Made by a program: the position numbers and the translations under genes. 64,000 nt of DNA, from contig NZ_FMHW01000002.1 in the NCBI RefSeq assembly GCF_900090325.1, positions 6,945,001 to 7,009,000 of the forward strand, written 5' to 3'. Each line of letters begins with the position of its first letter. Within the stretch, counting starts at the first letter, position 1. The notes below the pieces were generated by a model. It saw only the letters and a list, made by a program, of their open reading frames with translations, had not been told where the DNA came from and made no database searches. Below, one piece after another: positions 53,788 to 61,895 of the stretch. This DNA is from Micromonospora pallida (GTDB lineage: Bacteria; Actinomycetota; Actinomycetes; Mycobacteriales; Micromonosporaceae).

Positions 53788-54570
53788 ATGATCACTGACC
53801 TGCCTCGGCTGGTGGACGCCCTGCCGGCGGGGATGCTGCCGCCGGGTCGCCTCGTCACGCCGGAGGACGGCGGGCCGCCGCCGTACTGGTTGAGTGACGC
53901 TCCGGTCGAGCCGGCGCTCTGGGCGCGGCTGCGGTCCCAGCACCCCGAGAGTGGGCTGTGGCCGCTGGTGCTGAGCGGGTTGTCCCTCGAGGAGAACCGA
54001 CCATGGGTGGACGGTGAGGTGCGGCCAGCGCGGATGTCGTCGCCGGACCGCCACGACCCGGCGGAACTGCTGGCCGGCTGGTGGGACCGTGGGCAGTCCG
54101 ACGACGACGATCCGGAGGCCGCCGAGGCCACCGCGCCGTTCGGTGTTGACTGGCCCGGCCCGGCCGAGTCCGGCGAGCCGGCCGGCCCGGCCGAGGAGTT
54201 CGCCGACGAGTACGTGGACTTCCTGGCGGACGGGAAGGCGCGGCTCGGACTGGTGCCGGCGGCCCGAGGCGCGGACGCGCTGGTGGTGACCGGCTGGACC
54301 GGCCCGACAAACTTCACCAACGACTCTGGGAAGATCGCGGCGGTCGTGCGGAGCTGGGAGGAACGCTTCGGCGCGCGGGTGGTCGGCCTCGGGTTCGACA
54401 CCCTCCACCTCAGCGTCGCCGCCCCACCCACCTCACCCGAGCATGCGCTGTGGGTCGCCGCCGAGCACTTCGCCTGCTGCCCGGACAACATCTGGCAGGG
54501 CAGCGGGACGCTGACCGCCTACGCCGAGCAGATCCTCGGCGTGCACTCCTGGTCGTTCTGGTGGGACTGA
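53788..54570 (+). CDS. DUF4253 domain protein
   Basis: 260 aa from ATG 53788. The variable N-terminal half has an acidic stretch (SDDDDPEAAE). The C-terminal 100 residues (WEERFGARVVGLGFDTLHLSVA, then ALWVAAEHFACCPDNIWQG) are the DUF4253 signature, seen in many actinomycetes, sometimes beside toxin or immunity genes. Function unknown. Probably leaderless. Confidence 0.82.
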   Translation: MITDLPRLVDALPAGMLPPGRLVTPEDGGPPPYWLSDAPVEPALWARLRSQHPESGLWPLVLSGLSLEENRPWVDGEVRPARMSSPDRHDPAELLAGWWDRGQSDDDDPEAAEATAPFGVDWPGPAESGEPAGPAEEFADEYVDFLADGKARLGLVPAARGADALVVTGWTGPTNFTNDSGKIAAVVRSWEERFGARVVGLGFDTLHLSVAAPPTSPEHALWVAAEHFACCPDNIWQGSGTLTAYAEQILGVHSWSFWWD

Positions 54571-54613
54571 CCGCGCCACCGGGTGGCCGTCGTACCAGTG
54601 GGAAGCTGGCATC

Positions 54614-55327
54614 GTGACCGACTTCCTGGCTGCCACCCGGGCCGGCTACGACGCCATCGCCGCCGACTACGCCGAACACTTCAGGCCGGAACTGGCCGAC
54701 ATGCCGTTGGACCGGGGCATGTTTGCGGCCTTCGCCGAGATGGTCCGGGCCGCCGGTGGCGGGCCGGTCGCCGACGTGGGCTGCGGCCCCGGGCAGTTGA
54801 CCGCGCACCTGCGCACGCTGGGGTTGGACGCCTTCGGTGTCGACCTGTCGGCGGGGATGGTGGCGGTGGCCCGGCGAACGTACCCGGAGCTGAGCTTCCA
54901 GCTCGGGTCGATGCTGGCGCTGCCGCTGGCGGACGGTGTCCTGGGCGGCCTGGTGGCGAACTACTCGATCATCCACATCCCACCGGACATGCTGCCGACG
55001 GTCTTCGCCGAGTTCCGCCGGGTGCTGGCCCCCGCTGGTCACCTGCTGGTCGCCTTCCAGGTGGGCACGGACATCCTGCACTTGAGCAGTGCCTTCGGTA
55101 AGGACATCGCGCTGGACTTCCGTCGGCTGGAACCGGACCGGGTCGCCGAGCTGCTGGAGCAGGCCGACCTGCCGGTCCGGGCCCGCCTGCTGCGTGAGCC
55201 CCGGACCAACGAACGCAGCCGCCAGGCCCTTCTGCTGGCCCGCAGTCGGTGCACCGACGCGCAGGCCGGGTCGCCGGGGACTGACCGACAGCCGTCGCCA
55301 TTCCGTACGCGGCGCAACCGGCGGTAA
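54614..55327 (+). CDS. SAM-dependent methyltransferase
   Basis: 237 aa class I enzyme. Motif I VADVGCGPGQLTAHL, the acidic end of strand 2 FGVDLSAGM, and motif IV LGGLVANYSIIHIPPD. The start of the protein (YDAIAADYAEHF) fits the ubiE-like small-molecule group. GTG 54614 follows GGGAAG. Substrate unknown; the C-terminal tail is Arg-rich. Confidence 0.88.
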   Translation: MTDFLAATRAGYDAIAADYAEHFRPELADMPLDRGMFAAFAEMVRAAGGGPVADVGCGPGQLTAHLRTLGLDAFGVDLSAGMVAVARRTYPELSFQLGSMLALPLADGVLGGLVANYSIIHIPPDMLPTVFAEFRRVLAPAGHLLVAFQVGTDILHLSSAFGKDIALDFRRLEPDRVAELLEQADLPVRARLLREPRTNERSRQALLLARSRCTDAQAGSPGTDRQPSPFRTRRNRR

Positions 55328-55574
55328 GGATCACACACCGCTCGTCACCAGTTCGTCAAAATGACGCCAACTGCCGATAGTGTGATCGGTATTGGTGGGA
55401 TCCGGATGACCGCGCCACCGTGGAATCGCGTCGGCACGGAACCCGAAAAGTGAGGCCGCTTCCACTCTCGTCCCGGAAACGCAGCCCCGGGAATGAGAGA
55501 CATTCGCGTGTGGCGAGCTTTCGTGGATTCGCGGGCCGACGGGAGAGATCTGTCGCCGCACCACGGGAGTTGGC

Positions 55575-56228
55575 ATGACCACGAGATGCTTCACCTGGAC
55601 CCGTACCCTCAGCCGGGGGGCCACCGGAAACGACGTTAGACAGCTTCAGATCCGTATCGCCGGTTGGGTCGCCTACGGCGAGACCCTTGTCATCGACGGC
55701 GTCTTCGGCCCGAAAACCGGGGCCGCCGTCAAGCGCTTCAAGGCCGGTTACGACCTGGCGGACACGTCGGAGACCGCCGGGCCGGCGACCTTCAACCTGA
55801 TCTACTCCATCCAGGACGACGACTGCACACCGCGCCACTTCGCGTACTCGGAATTCGACGGCGGATGCGGTCAGGCCGGCTTCTCCGGTGGTGCGGTCGG
55901 TGCCACCACTGTGCGGGAGAACCTCCTGCTGGCCATGTGGCAACTGGAGGCCCTGCGGCACAAGCTCGGCGACCGCCCGATCGTCATCTCGTCGGGGTTC
56001 CGCAGCCTCTCCTGCAACAGCAGCGTCGGGGGAGCGTCCGGCAGCCTGCACACGTACGGCAAGGCCGCCGACCTCAGCACGTCGAGCGGGCCGAGCCTCT
56101 GCGAGATGTGGCGGATGGCCCGCTACTGCGGCTTCAAGGAGATCCTCGGGCCGGGCTACCCCGACCACAACGACCACGTCCACGTCGGCAACAAGTCCAC
56201 CCAGTTCTGGCGCGCACCGAACTGCTGA
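55575..56228 (+). CDS. Peptidoglycan-binding and M15-type peptidase protein
   Basis: 217 aa. Residues 10-75 are a PG-binding-1 module (GATGNDVRQLQIRIAGW, DGVFGPKTGAAVKRFK). The rest is a D-Ala-D-Ala carboxypeptidase-like (M15A) domain with VISSGFRSLSCNSSVGG, the metal ligands in SLHTYGKAADLST, and DHVHVG. It should trim or cleave peptide stems in the wall. There is no classic signal peptide, so export is unclear; an alternative secretion route or lysis-linked release is possible. GGGAG at 55563-55567 supports ATG 55575. Confidence 0.85.
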   Translation: MTTRCFTWTRTLSRGATGNDVRQLQIRIAGWVAYGETLVIDGVFGPKTGAAVKRFKAGYDLADTSETAGPATFNLIYSIQDDDCTPRHFAYSEFDGGCGQAGFSGGAVGATTVRENLLLAMWQLEALRHKLGDRPIVISSGFRSLSCNSSVGGASGSLHTYGKAADLSTSSGPSLCEMWRMARYCGFKEILGPGYPDHNDHVHVGNKSTQFWRAPNC

Positions 56229-56278
56229 CCGGACTGCATCGATCGCCGACGGCATGAGTCGCCGATTGCCACGGTTCC

Positions 56279-56284
56279 TACGAT
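56279..56284 (+). promoter_or_regulatory. -10 box of a leaderless promoter
   Basis: TACGAT, 6 nt (GAGGCG), then GTG 56291. Confidence 0.45.
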
Positions 56285-56290
56285 GAGGCG

Positions 56291-57067
56291 GTGACGAGGG
56301 TTGCCCGACCAATCTGGCTGACGCTGCGGCAGATCCTGCTGCTGATCGCGACCGTGGTGACGTGTGTGGTTCTGAGCGGCCTGGCCGGGATGCTCTTCAG
56401 CCACCAGCGGATCTGGGCGCAGGTTGTCAGTGTGCTCCTCTTTCTTCCGGCTGTCGCCACCTCGATGGGAGTGTGGATGTGGCGCGAGGACGAGGCCGAC
56501 GCCGGAGGGAAGTGGCTCTTTCCGCTGTCGGTCTGTCTGCTCGCCATCGTGATCCCCGTGATCTACGGTCTGCCGACCCTGTACCAGGACCGCTACGGCG
56601 AGGTTGTGGTCGCGGTTGTCACGGAGGATCTCGGTGGCACGGCCGAGCCGGGTTCCAGCCAGAGGATCCGGGTGAGCGAGGTGACCACCGGCGGGGACCT
56701 GGGGTTGCTGACGCTGACCGATGAGCGGGATGTGCGGGTCGGTGACGAGGTGCGGGTCCTCGCCGATCCGCGCGACTGGGTCCGGTCGTCCGACCCGGAG
56801 CGACGCAATCCGGGGCTGTGGACAGCGGCATACACGTCCGGCTTCAGCGGCCTCGCTGGCCTGGTCGTCCTGACGTCGCTGCGGGCAGGACGCGACATCC
56901 GGCGCTGGTCGAACGCGGCGCGGCACCCAGCGACCGGGTCAGAAGACCGTCCGCCGCGACCGGCCCGGGACAGGCGTAGGGACGAGACCGATGGGATTCC
57001 GGAGGACGACGACTTCGTGGACGACGGGGGTGATTCGGGCGACGGCCACGGCGGCGGTGGTGACTGA
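56291..57067 (+). CDS. Membrane protein with beta-rich loop, uncharacterised
   Basis: 258 aa. Three N-terminal helices (LLLIATVVTCVVLSGLAGML, VVSVLLFLPAVATSMGVWM, LFPLSVCLLAIVIPVIYGL) and one later helix (YTSGFSGLAGLVVLTSL) enclose an extracytoplasmic beta-rich segment. The tail is Arg-rich, then strongly acidic (EDDDFVDDGGDSGDG). No family recognised. Confidence 0.72.
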   Translation: MTRVARPIWLTLRQILLLIATVVTCVVLSGLAGMLFSHQRIWAQVVSVLLFLPAVATSMGVWMWREDEADAGGKWLFPLSVCLLAIVIPVIYGLPTLYQDRYGEVVVAVVTEDLGGTAEPGSSQRIRVSEVTTGGDLGLLTLTDERDVRVGDEVRVLADPRDWVRSSDPERRNPGLWTAAYTSGFSGLAGLVVLTSLRAGRDIRRWSNAARHPATGSEDRPPRPARDRRRDETDGIPEDDDFVDDGGDSGDGHGGGGD

Positions 57068-57085
57068 TCCCTGAGTTCCGGTGGA

Positions 57086-57493
57086 CTACGGACGGATCAG
57101 CTCGGTCTGGTCGCCGGGTAGGACCCGCACGTCACCCTCAGGACCCCGGATCTCGATTACGGGTACGCCCTCGTCCAGATCCATCTCGCGCCGCTCGCGG
57201 TTCGACGGCATACGAGCGACTGCCGAGCTGCCGGGCGTCAGCTCGACGTGTTCGCGCTGTGGTGCTTCCCGCACCCAGGTGCCGCGACCCCGGCTCGTCC
57301 TGAGCAGGCCCTCGGACCGCAGGAGCGCCACGGCCATGCGGACGCTTTCCCTGCCGATCTCGTGCTCCTGGCTGAGTTGCAGCTCGCTCGGGAGCGTAGC
57401 GCCCGGAGCGAACTCCCCGGATTCGATCTTCTCGCGCAGCAGGTCTGCGAGCTGGATGTAGATCGGCGTGTGCGAGCGGGGATCGATCCTCAT
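57086..57493 (-). CDS. GntR-family transcriptional regulator, short form
   Basis: 135 aa. The winged-helix is typical of GntR (PIYIQLADLLREKIESGEF, LPSELQLSQEHEIGRESVRMAVALL). Only about 60 residues remain after it, so the usual ligand-binding domain is missing or minimal, as in YtrA-like members. AGGGG precedes ATG 57493. A nested inverted repeat lies upstream (57549-57598) and may be its operator. Confidence 0.88.
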   Translation of the reverse strand: MRIDPRSHTPIYIQLADLLREKIESGEFAPGATLPSELQLSQEHEIGRESVRMAVALLRSEGLLRTSRGRGTWVREAPQREHVELTPGSSAVARMPSNRERREMDLDEGVPVIEIRGPEGDVRVLPGDQTELIRP

Positions 57494-57548
57494 ACCCCTG
57501 AAGCCTCATCGCCTTATGGGCACGTCGGAACGCGCCCCTGTCTGGACC

Positions 57549-57598
57549 ACAAACATGCCCCTGTCCCACAGGGGTTGTGCGGATGTCCGGATGTTTGT
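57549..57598. promoter_or_regulatory. Nested inverted repeats upstream of gntR
   Basis: Outer arms ACAAACAT (57549-57556) and ATGTTTGT (57591-57598); inner hairpin CCCCTGT-CCC-ACAGGGG (57558-57574). Located 56-105 nt upstream of gntR. It could be an operator, a terminator or both. Confidence 0.45.
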
Positions 57599-57802
57599 AG
57601 TCTCGCAATCACGGCTCGTGTTCGGGCGAGAACGGCTGATCGCAGCTCACAATCAGCCCGTCGAACTGCTGGTCGGCCCTGGTGTCGTACTGCTGATTGG
57701 AGCTGCGGCGGCAGGGCGGGGTGGTCCGCCCGTGCGCGGCGGGCGGGTGGGCCACCCCTTCCAGGTCCCGGTGACGGAGAGCGACAGAGAGGCGGAGCGG
57801 GC

Positions 57803-58165
57803 ATGGGGTTCTTCTCCCGGCGGGCCGGTGACAACCAGCGGCCGACCGGCGGCAGTCACCGACGTGGCGGTGGCGACCTGGGCGCGGCGCGCCCGGCCGA
57901 GCCGGGGGCCGTCTACCGGTCCCGGGCGTACGATCCGCTGCGCCCCTGGCAGGTCCGGCGACGGCGGTTCCGCAGTGTCGGCCCGCTCCGGCGCGGGCTG
58001 GATCCGGCCGACGTGCAGGAGTTCCTCGGCCGGGTCGCCGACGACCTGACCGCTCTCTACGACAGCCTGGACCAGAGCCGGGAGGAGACCGGCCGGGTCA
58101 AGGATGCGCTGCGCCGCTGGCAGTCCGAGTACGCGCCCCGGGTCAACGAGCGGGCGTACCGCTGA
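57803..58165 (+). CDS. DivIVA-domain protein
   Basis: 120 aa from ATG 57803, with GGCGGAG at 57791-57797. A basic, Gly-rich N-terminus precedes a DivIVA-like segment (RSVGPLRRGLDPADVQEFLGRVADDLTALYDSLDQSREE) that begins a short coiled coil. Such proteins mark poles or septa; this one is small and lacks the long coiled coil. It overlaps the next gene by 1 nt (TGATG). Confidence 0.78.
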   Translation: MGFFSRRAGDNQRPTGGSHRRGGGDLGAARPAEPGAVYRSRAYDPLRPWQVRRRRFRSVGPLRRGLDPADVQEFLGRVADDLTALYDSLDQSREETGRVKDALRRWQSEYAPRVNERAYR

Positions 58166-58413
58166 TGTCCGAGCGTTTCGTGATCCACCTGCCCGTGCAG
58201 GCGCGGGACCTGGCCGGCGCGGTCCGTCTCGCCCGGGTCGTGGCCCGGTGGGCGAGCATCCTGCCGTACGCCGACCCCGAGGAGGCCACCGTGTCGTACG
58301 AGGACGAGCAGGGCGTCCACCATCGGGTCTTCTGCGACACCCGGCTGCCCGGCGGGCGGTGCCTGCTCCGGGCCGACCACGACGGTCCCTGCACCCGTCG
58401 ACTGCCCCGATAG
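58165..58413 (+). CDS. Uncharacterised 82-aa protein coupled to the DivIVA-domain gene
   Basis: Starts at ATG 58165, overlapping the preceding stop by 1 nt. MSERFVIHLPVQARDLAGAV is followed by a possible strand-rich part and two Cys (VFCDTRLPGGRCLL) plus a third near the end. Family not recognised. The tight coupling suggests it acts with the DivIVA-domain protein. Confidence 0.7.
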   Translation: MSERFVIHLPVQARDLAGAVRLARVVARWASILPYADPEEATVSYEDEQGVHHRVFCDTRLPGGRCLLRADHDGPCTRRLPR

Positions 58414-58468
58414 CCTCAGCGCGGCTGAGTCGGGAACGGCCAAGGGGGCGCCGGCCCGGCGAGCGCCG

Positions 58469-59188
58469 TCAGCCGGCGTGCAGCGCCTCTTCGACGCCGG
58501 TCTCGCGGCGGCCGAGGTGGACCGGGTCACGGCCGGACAGGACGTCCAGTGCGGCCTTCACACCGGCCCCGTACTCGCGGACGGAGCTGACCCGCCACGT
58601 CGTGCGGTACGCGCGGGCCGTCTCGTCCCCGACGCCGTTCGCGTCGACGCCGAGTTGCCGGCAGACGGTCACCGCGCGCTCAAGGTGGAAGGACTGCGTC
58701 ACGACGGTCGCCCGGTCCACCCCGAAGATCCGCTTGGCCCGGGCGCACGAGTCGTAGGTGTCGAAGCCGGCGTGGTCCCGTACCACCTTGTCGGCCGGTA
58801 CGCCGCGCTCGACCAGCCAGCGGTGCATCGCGCCGGGCTCGTCGTACTCCGGGTTCATGTTGTCGCCGGAGACCAGGATCGCGCCGACCCTGCCGGTGCT
58901 GAACAGTTGGCGGGCGACCTCCAGGCGGGCGGCGAGGAACGGTGCCGGCGTTCCGTCCGGCTGGACCCGGGTGCCCAGCACCAGGGCCACCGGTGCCTCG
59001 GGCACGGTCTCGGCGGTGAAGATGCGCCCCTCGGCACCTCGCCGGATCCAGTTCGCGCTGGTCACCGTGCCGGCCGTCAGGAGCACCACGCCGGCGACGG
59101 CGACGCCGACCGCGAGACGGAGCCAGCGGGGGACCGCCCCGACCGTCGTACGCCAGATCCCGGCCACCCTGCCCCACCGTCCCCGCAT
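58469..59188 (-). CDS. SanA/YdcF-like DUF218 membrane protein
   Basis: 239 aa. One N-terminal membrane helix (LAVGVAVAGVVLLTAGTV), then the DUF218 domain: ALVLGTRVQPDGTPAPFLAARLEVA, VSGDNMNPEYDEPGAM, DHAGFDTYDSCARA, VVTQSFHLERAV. E. coli SanA, of the same family, affects vancomycin entry and envelope integrity. Possibly leaderless: minus-strand GATACT ends 7 nt before ATG 59188. Confidence 0.85.
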   Translation of the reverse strand: MRGRWGRVAGIWRTTVGAVPRWLRLAVGVAVAGVVLLTAGTVTSANWIRRGAEGRIFTAETVPEAPVALVLGTRVQPDGTPAPFLAARLEVARQLFSTGRVGAILVSGDNMNPEYDEPGAMHRWLVERGVPADKVVRDHAGFDTYDSCARAKRIFGVDRATVVTQSFHLERAVTVCRQLGVDANGVGDETARAYRTTWRVSSVREYGAGVKAALDVLSGRDPVHLGRRETGVEEALHAG

Positions 59189-59234
59189 GCGGTCGAGTAT
59201 CCCAGGGCCGGGCGACAGGTGATCTTCATGTGGG

Positions 59235-59276
59235 TGGCGGCACTACGGCGGCCGGAGCGCCGTCGTGGTGCCGCCA
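59235..59276 (-). terminator. Terminator after the methyltransferase gene
   Basis: TGGCGGCAC (59235-59243) pairs with GTGCCGCCA (59268-59276), and ACGGCG (59245-59250) with CGCCGT (59258-59263). Confidence 0.7.
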
Positions 59277-59294
59277 TGGTGCTGCCGCTCGTGA

Positions 59295-60026
59295 CTACGG
59301 CTTGCGGTAGACGGAGATGTGCGAACGGCTGTCCGGGGCGAAGGGCGTACGGTGCCAGTCGGCGTACCGCTCGGCGAGCCGGAGGCCGGCCTGCGCCGCG
59401 AGTTCGTCGATCTGCTGCGGCCACAGGTAGCGCATCGCGAACGGATGCAGGTGGACGCCCGTACTGTCGAACCGGATGGTCTGCCGGACGAACGTCTGGG
59501 CAGCCCGGTCGTACTGGTGCAGCCGGATGGTGGCCGAGTCCTCGGTCACCTCCCGCATCTGGACCTGTTCGTCCCGATCGAAGCCGGCCGGGTCCGGCAC
59601 GAACGTCTCGATGACGAACGCGCCACCCGGCGCGAGAGTCCGGGCCACGTTACGGAAGCAGTCCGCCTGCCGCTCGGCACGCACCAGGTTGAACAGCGTG
59701 TTGAACACCAGGTACGCCAGCCGGTACGGGCCGGTGACCGGCACGTCCGCCATGTCCCCGATGGCGACCGGGATGCCGTCGCCCCCGGGCTTGGCGCGTA
59801 GCTTCGCCACCATCTCCGGTGACGCCTCGACGCCCTCGACGGGGATTCCCCGTCCGGCGAGCGGCAGGGCGACCCGGCCGGTGCCGATGGCGAGTTCGAG
59901 GACCGGGCCACCGTCGGCCAGGTCGGCGAGGAAGTCGACGGCCGGGGCCGGCTCCGGGTTGCCGGGGCCGTCGTAGTCGTCGGCGCAGAGCCGGCCGAAC
60001 AGTCCGGGATCGTCGAAGATCGACAC
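59295..60026 (-). CDS. SAM-dependent methyltransferase
   Basis: 243 aa from GTG 60026, with AAGGGAG at 60034-60040. Motif I VLELAIGTGRVALPLAGRG, GVEASPEMVAKLRAK (acidic strand-2 end), and YLVFNTLFNLVRAERQ. The C-terminal MRYLWPQQIDELAAQAGL is common to this small-molecule group. Substrate unknown. It follows a PH-domain gene on the same strand, 70 nt away. Confidence 0.87.
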   Translation of the reverse strand: MSIFDDPGLFGRLCADDYDGPGNPEPAPAVDFLADLADGGPVLELAIGTGRVALPLAGRGIPVEGVEASPEMVAKLRAKPGGDGIPVAIGDMADVPVTGPYRLAYLVFNTLFNLVRAERQADCFRNVARTLAPGGAFVIETFVPDPAGFDRDEQVQMREVTEDSATIRLHQYDRAAQTFVRQTIRFDSTGVHLHPFAMRYLWPQQIDELAAQAGLRLAERYADWHRTPFAPDSRSHISVYRKP

Positions 60027-60096
60027 CAGCGAGCTCCCTTCGCTCCACGTCCCGCCAGCCAACCGGCACCGGCGCCACCCCGGCAAGCCATTTAGC

Positions 60097-60459
60097 TCAG
60101 CTGATGTAGTGCAGGATCACGTTGTGCACGTGGTGGGCCTTGTCCGAGCCCCGGAACTCGACCTCGTACGTGTGCGTGCCGACGTGCACGGCGATCGCCC
60201 CGGTGGAGAAGAACTGACCACCCCAGGACTTGTTGCTGACCACGCTGACGCTGGTGACCTTCGAGTACGGGATGCTGGTGATCGCGTACTTCTTGCCGAC
60301 GAAGGAGCGGTCCTGGATGATCACGCGCCGGTCGGTGAGGCCGATGAAGCCGGTGCCGGTGCCGATGGCGTCGTAGACGGCGATGATCTGCTCACCCTGG
60401 AGCAGGCCGCTGGCAATCTGGTTGTACTGCTCTTTCCGGTCGTACGTCGCGTTCGCCAT
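60097..60459 (-). CDS. Bacterial PH-domain protein
   Basis: 120 aa. A short helical start is followed by a beta-barrel pattern (GEQIIAVYDAIGTGTGFIGLTDRRVIIQDRS, YAITSIPYSKVTSVSVVS) and a closing helix. This is the bacterial PH/YokE-like fold. ATG 60459 lies 7 nt behind a minus-strand TACCGT, so it is probably leaderless. Ligand unknown. Confidence 0.8.
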   Translation of the reverse strand: MANATYDRKEQYNQIASGLLQGEQIIAVYDAIGTGTGFIGLTDRRVIIQDRSFVGKKYAITSIPYSKVTSVSVVSNKSWGGQFFSTGAIAVHVGTHTYEVEFRGSDKAHHVHNVILHYIS

Positions 60460-60466
60460 GATTCCC

Positions 60467-60472
60467 ACGGTA
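60467..60472 (-). promoter_or_regulatory. -10 box of a leaderless promoter
   Basis: Minus-strand TACCGT, 7 nt (GGGAATC), then ATG 60459. Confidence 0.45.
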
Positions 60473-60499
60473 GGCGGGGCGTGCCAGCGCCCCTGACGG

Positions 60500-60799
60500 T
60501 CAGTCGTCGGCCGGCGGGGGTGGAGTCGTCCGGGCGAGACGTCGACGCCGCCACAGGTTGACGCCGGAGCTCACGGCCAGCAGGACGGCGACCGTCCCCT
60601 TCCAGGCGCGCTCGAACGGGGGTCGGTTCTCGCCGAGGGCAGCGTCCCCGGCCAGCATCAGCCAGATCACGACCAGCAGCCAGAAGTACGGGCGGGACGT
60701 GTCGTGGGCGATGGGGACCCGCTCCCGTCCGGCCGCCAGCAGGGTGGAGGCGGCGCCCGCCACGAGCAGCAGGGGTACGACGACGTCCAGCACGCGCAT
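60500..60799 (-). CDS. Small membrane protein, uncharacterised
   Basis: 99 aa from ATG 60799 (ATG 60823 is an alternative). Three hydrophobic segments (VLDVVVPLLLVAGAASTLLAAG, YFWLLVVIWLMLAGDAAL, GTVAVLLAVSSGVNLW) and a basic Arg-rich end. Minus-strand CATACT ends 6 nt before the ATG. No family recognised. Confidence 0.65.
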   Translation of the reverse strand: MRVLDVVVPLLLVAGAASTLLAAGRERVPIAHDTSRPYFWLLVVIWLMLAGDAALGENRPPFERAWKGTVAVLLAVSSGVNLWRRRRLARTTPPPPADD

Positions 60800-60861
60800 C
60801 GGACGAGTATGGCCGCTGTCCATGGTGGATGAATTCGGAGGGAGGGCTGCGCCGGGGGAGC

Positions 60862-61170
60862 TCAGGAGGCGGTGACCGCGCGGTACGCGTCCTCGATCCG
60901 CGCGGCCAGCAGGACCTCGCCCTCGCCGAGCGGTTCGTCGTCGCCGTGCCCGACCCGGATCAGGGTACGGTCGGCCGAGCGGCTGATCTCGGGGCGCAGG
61001 CGCAGCGCGTCCGCGACGACCTTGACCCGTTCGGTCAGCGCCGCGTGCTGGGATTCGTCGATCACGAGGGTGCGCCGGATCTGCTCCCCCTCGCGGGTCC
61101 ATCCGGAGAGCAGGGCGAGTGCGTCGCTCAGGTAGTCGCGCTTGGTTCGGCTGCGGAACAGCGCGCGCAT
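60862..61170 (-). CDS. Pterin-4a-carbinolamine dehydratase-like protein, degenerate
   Basis: 102 aa from ATG 61170, with GGGAGG about 8 nt upstream. Length and pattern follow the PCD fold: LLSGWTREGEQIRRTLVI, VKVVADALRLRPEI, LIRVGHGDDEPLGEGEVLLAARIEDA. The catalytic HHP motif is missing (LRP at that place), so ordinary dehydratase activity is unlikely. It may have a structural or regulatory use. Confidence 0.65.
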   Translation of the reverse strand: MRALFRSRTKRDYLSDALALLSGWTREGEQIRRTLVIDESQHAALTERVKVVADALRLRPEISRSADRTLIRVGHGDDEPLGEGEVLLAARIEDAYRAVTAS

Positions 61171-61355
61171 TACCGCACCTCCCAGGCGTCGTTGTCGGCT
61201 CGTGGCCAAATCGCCGCCATTCTGTTGCCCTGTTGGTGCTCCCTAGTCTGTCGTCGCGTGGGGGGTGTGTCCACGCCCACACTTCCCTCTCTTACTGGCC
61301 TAGCGGGTCGGTGACGCTACCCAAACCGCCGATTGATCTGGCACGCTGGTCAGCC

Positions 61356-61817
61356 GTGCGAACCGAACGGGTTAGTGGTGACGGGCAGGCCGAACGTCGG
61401 GACGTCAGGGTGGTCGTCGGCGCGGCCATCGTCGCTGGCGGCCGGGTGCTGGCCTGTGCCCGGTCCGCCCCGCCGGAGGTCGCCGGCCGGTGGGAGTTCC
61501 CCGGCGGGAAGGTCGAGCCGGGGGAGAGCGAGACCGCCGCGCTGGTCCGCGAGTGCGCCGAGGAGCTCGCCGTACGCGTCGAGATCGGTGACCGGGTCGG
61601 CCGGGACGTACGGATGGCGCACGGCCGTTCGGTGCTCAGGGTGTACGCGGCCCGGCTCGTCGGCGGCGACCAGCCGCAGGCGCTGGAGCACGCCGCGCTG
61701 CGCTGGCTCTCGGCCGACGAACTCGACACGGTCGAGTGGCTTCCCGCGGACGTGCCCATCGTCGCCGCTCTCCGTCCCCTCCTCGGTGCCCCCCGGTCCC
61801 CAGGCCCGGGCGACTGA
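61356..61817 (+). CDS. Nudix hydrolase, MutT-like
   Basis: 153 aa from GTG 61356. The Nudix box GGKVEPGESETAALVRECAEELAV (about residues 50-73) has GxxxxxE, REC and the EE metal pair; the final Gly is Ala. WEFPGGK before it and the overall length match the 8-oxo-dGTP pyrophosphatase group, which removes oxidised nucleotides. Substrate assignment is by similarity only. Confidence 0.85.
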   Translation: MRTERVSGDGQAERRDVRVVVGAAIVAGGRVLACARSAPPEVAGRWEFPGGKVEPGESETAALVRECAEELAVRVEIGDRVGRDVRMAHGRSVLRVYAARLVGGDQPQALEHAALRWLSADELDTVEWLPADVPIVAALRPLLGAPRSPGPGD

Positions 61818-61836
61818 CCTAACCGTTTCGCCCCAG

Positions 61837-61880
61837 AACGGCGGGGGGCCGTGCGGCACGCGCCGCACGACCCCCGTTGT
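61837..61880. terminator. Bidirectional terminator between nudix and sdhB
   Basis: GTGCGGC (61851-61857) pairs with GCCGCAC (61862-61868) on a 4-nt loop; outer GGGGG and CCCCC extend the stem with one mismatch. Confidence 0.75.
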
Positions 61881-61895
61881 CGTTTCTGGTGTCGC

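Noticed and set aside
59219..59240. Third copy of the 28-bp repeat that flanks the 47955 gene
   Set aside because: Only GTGGCGGCACT is shared and here it forms one arm of a terminator hairpin (59235-59276).
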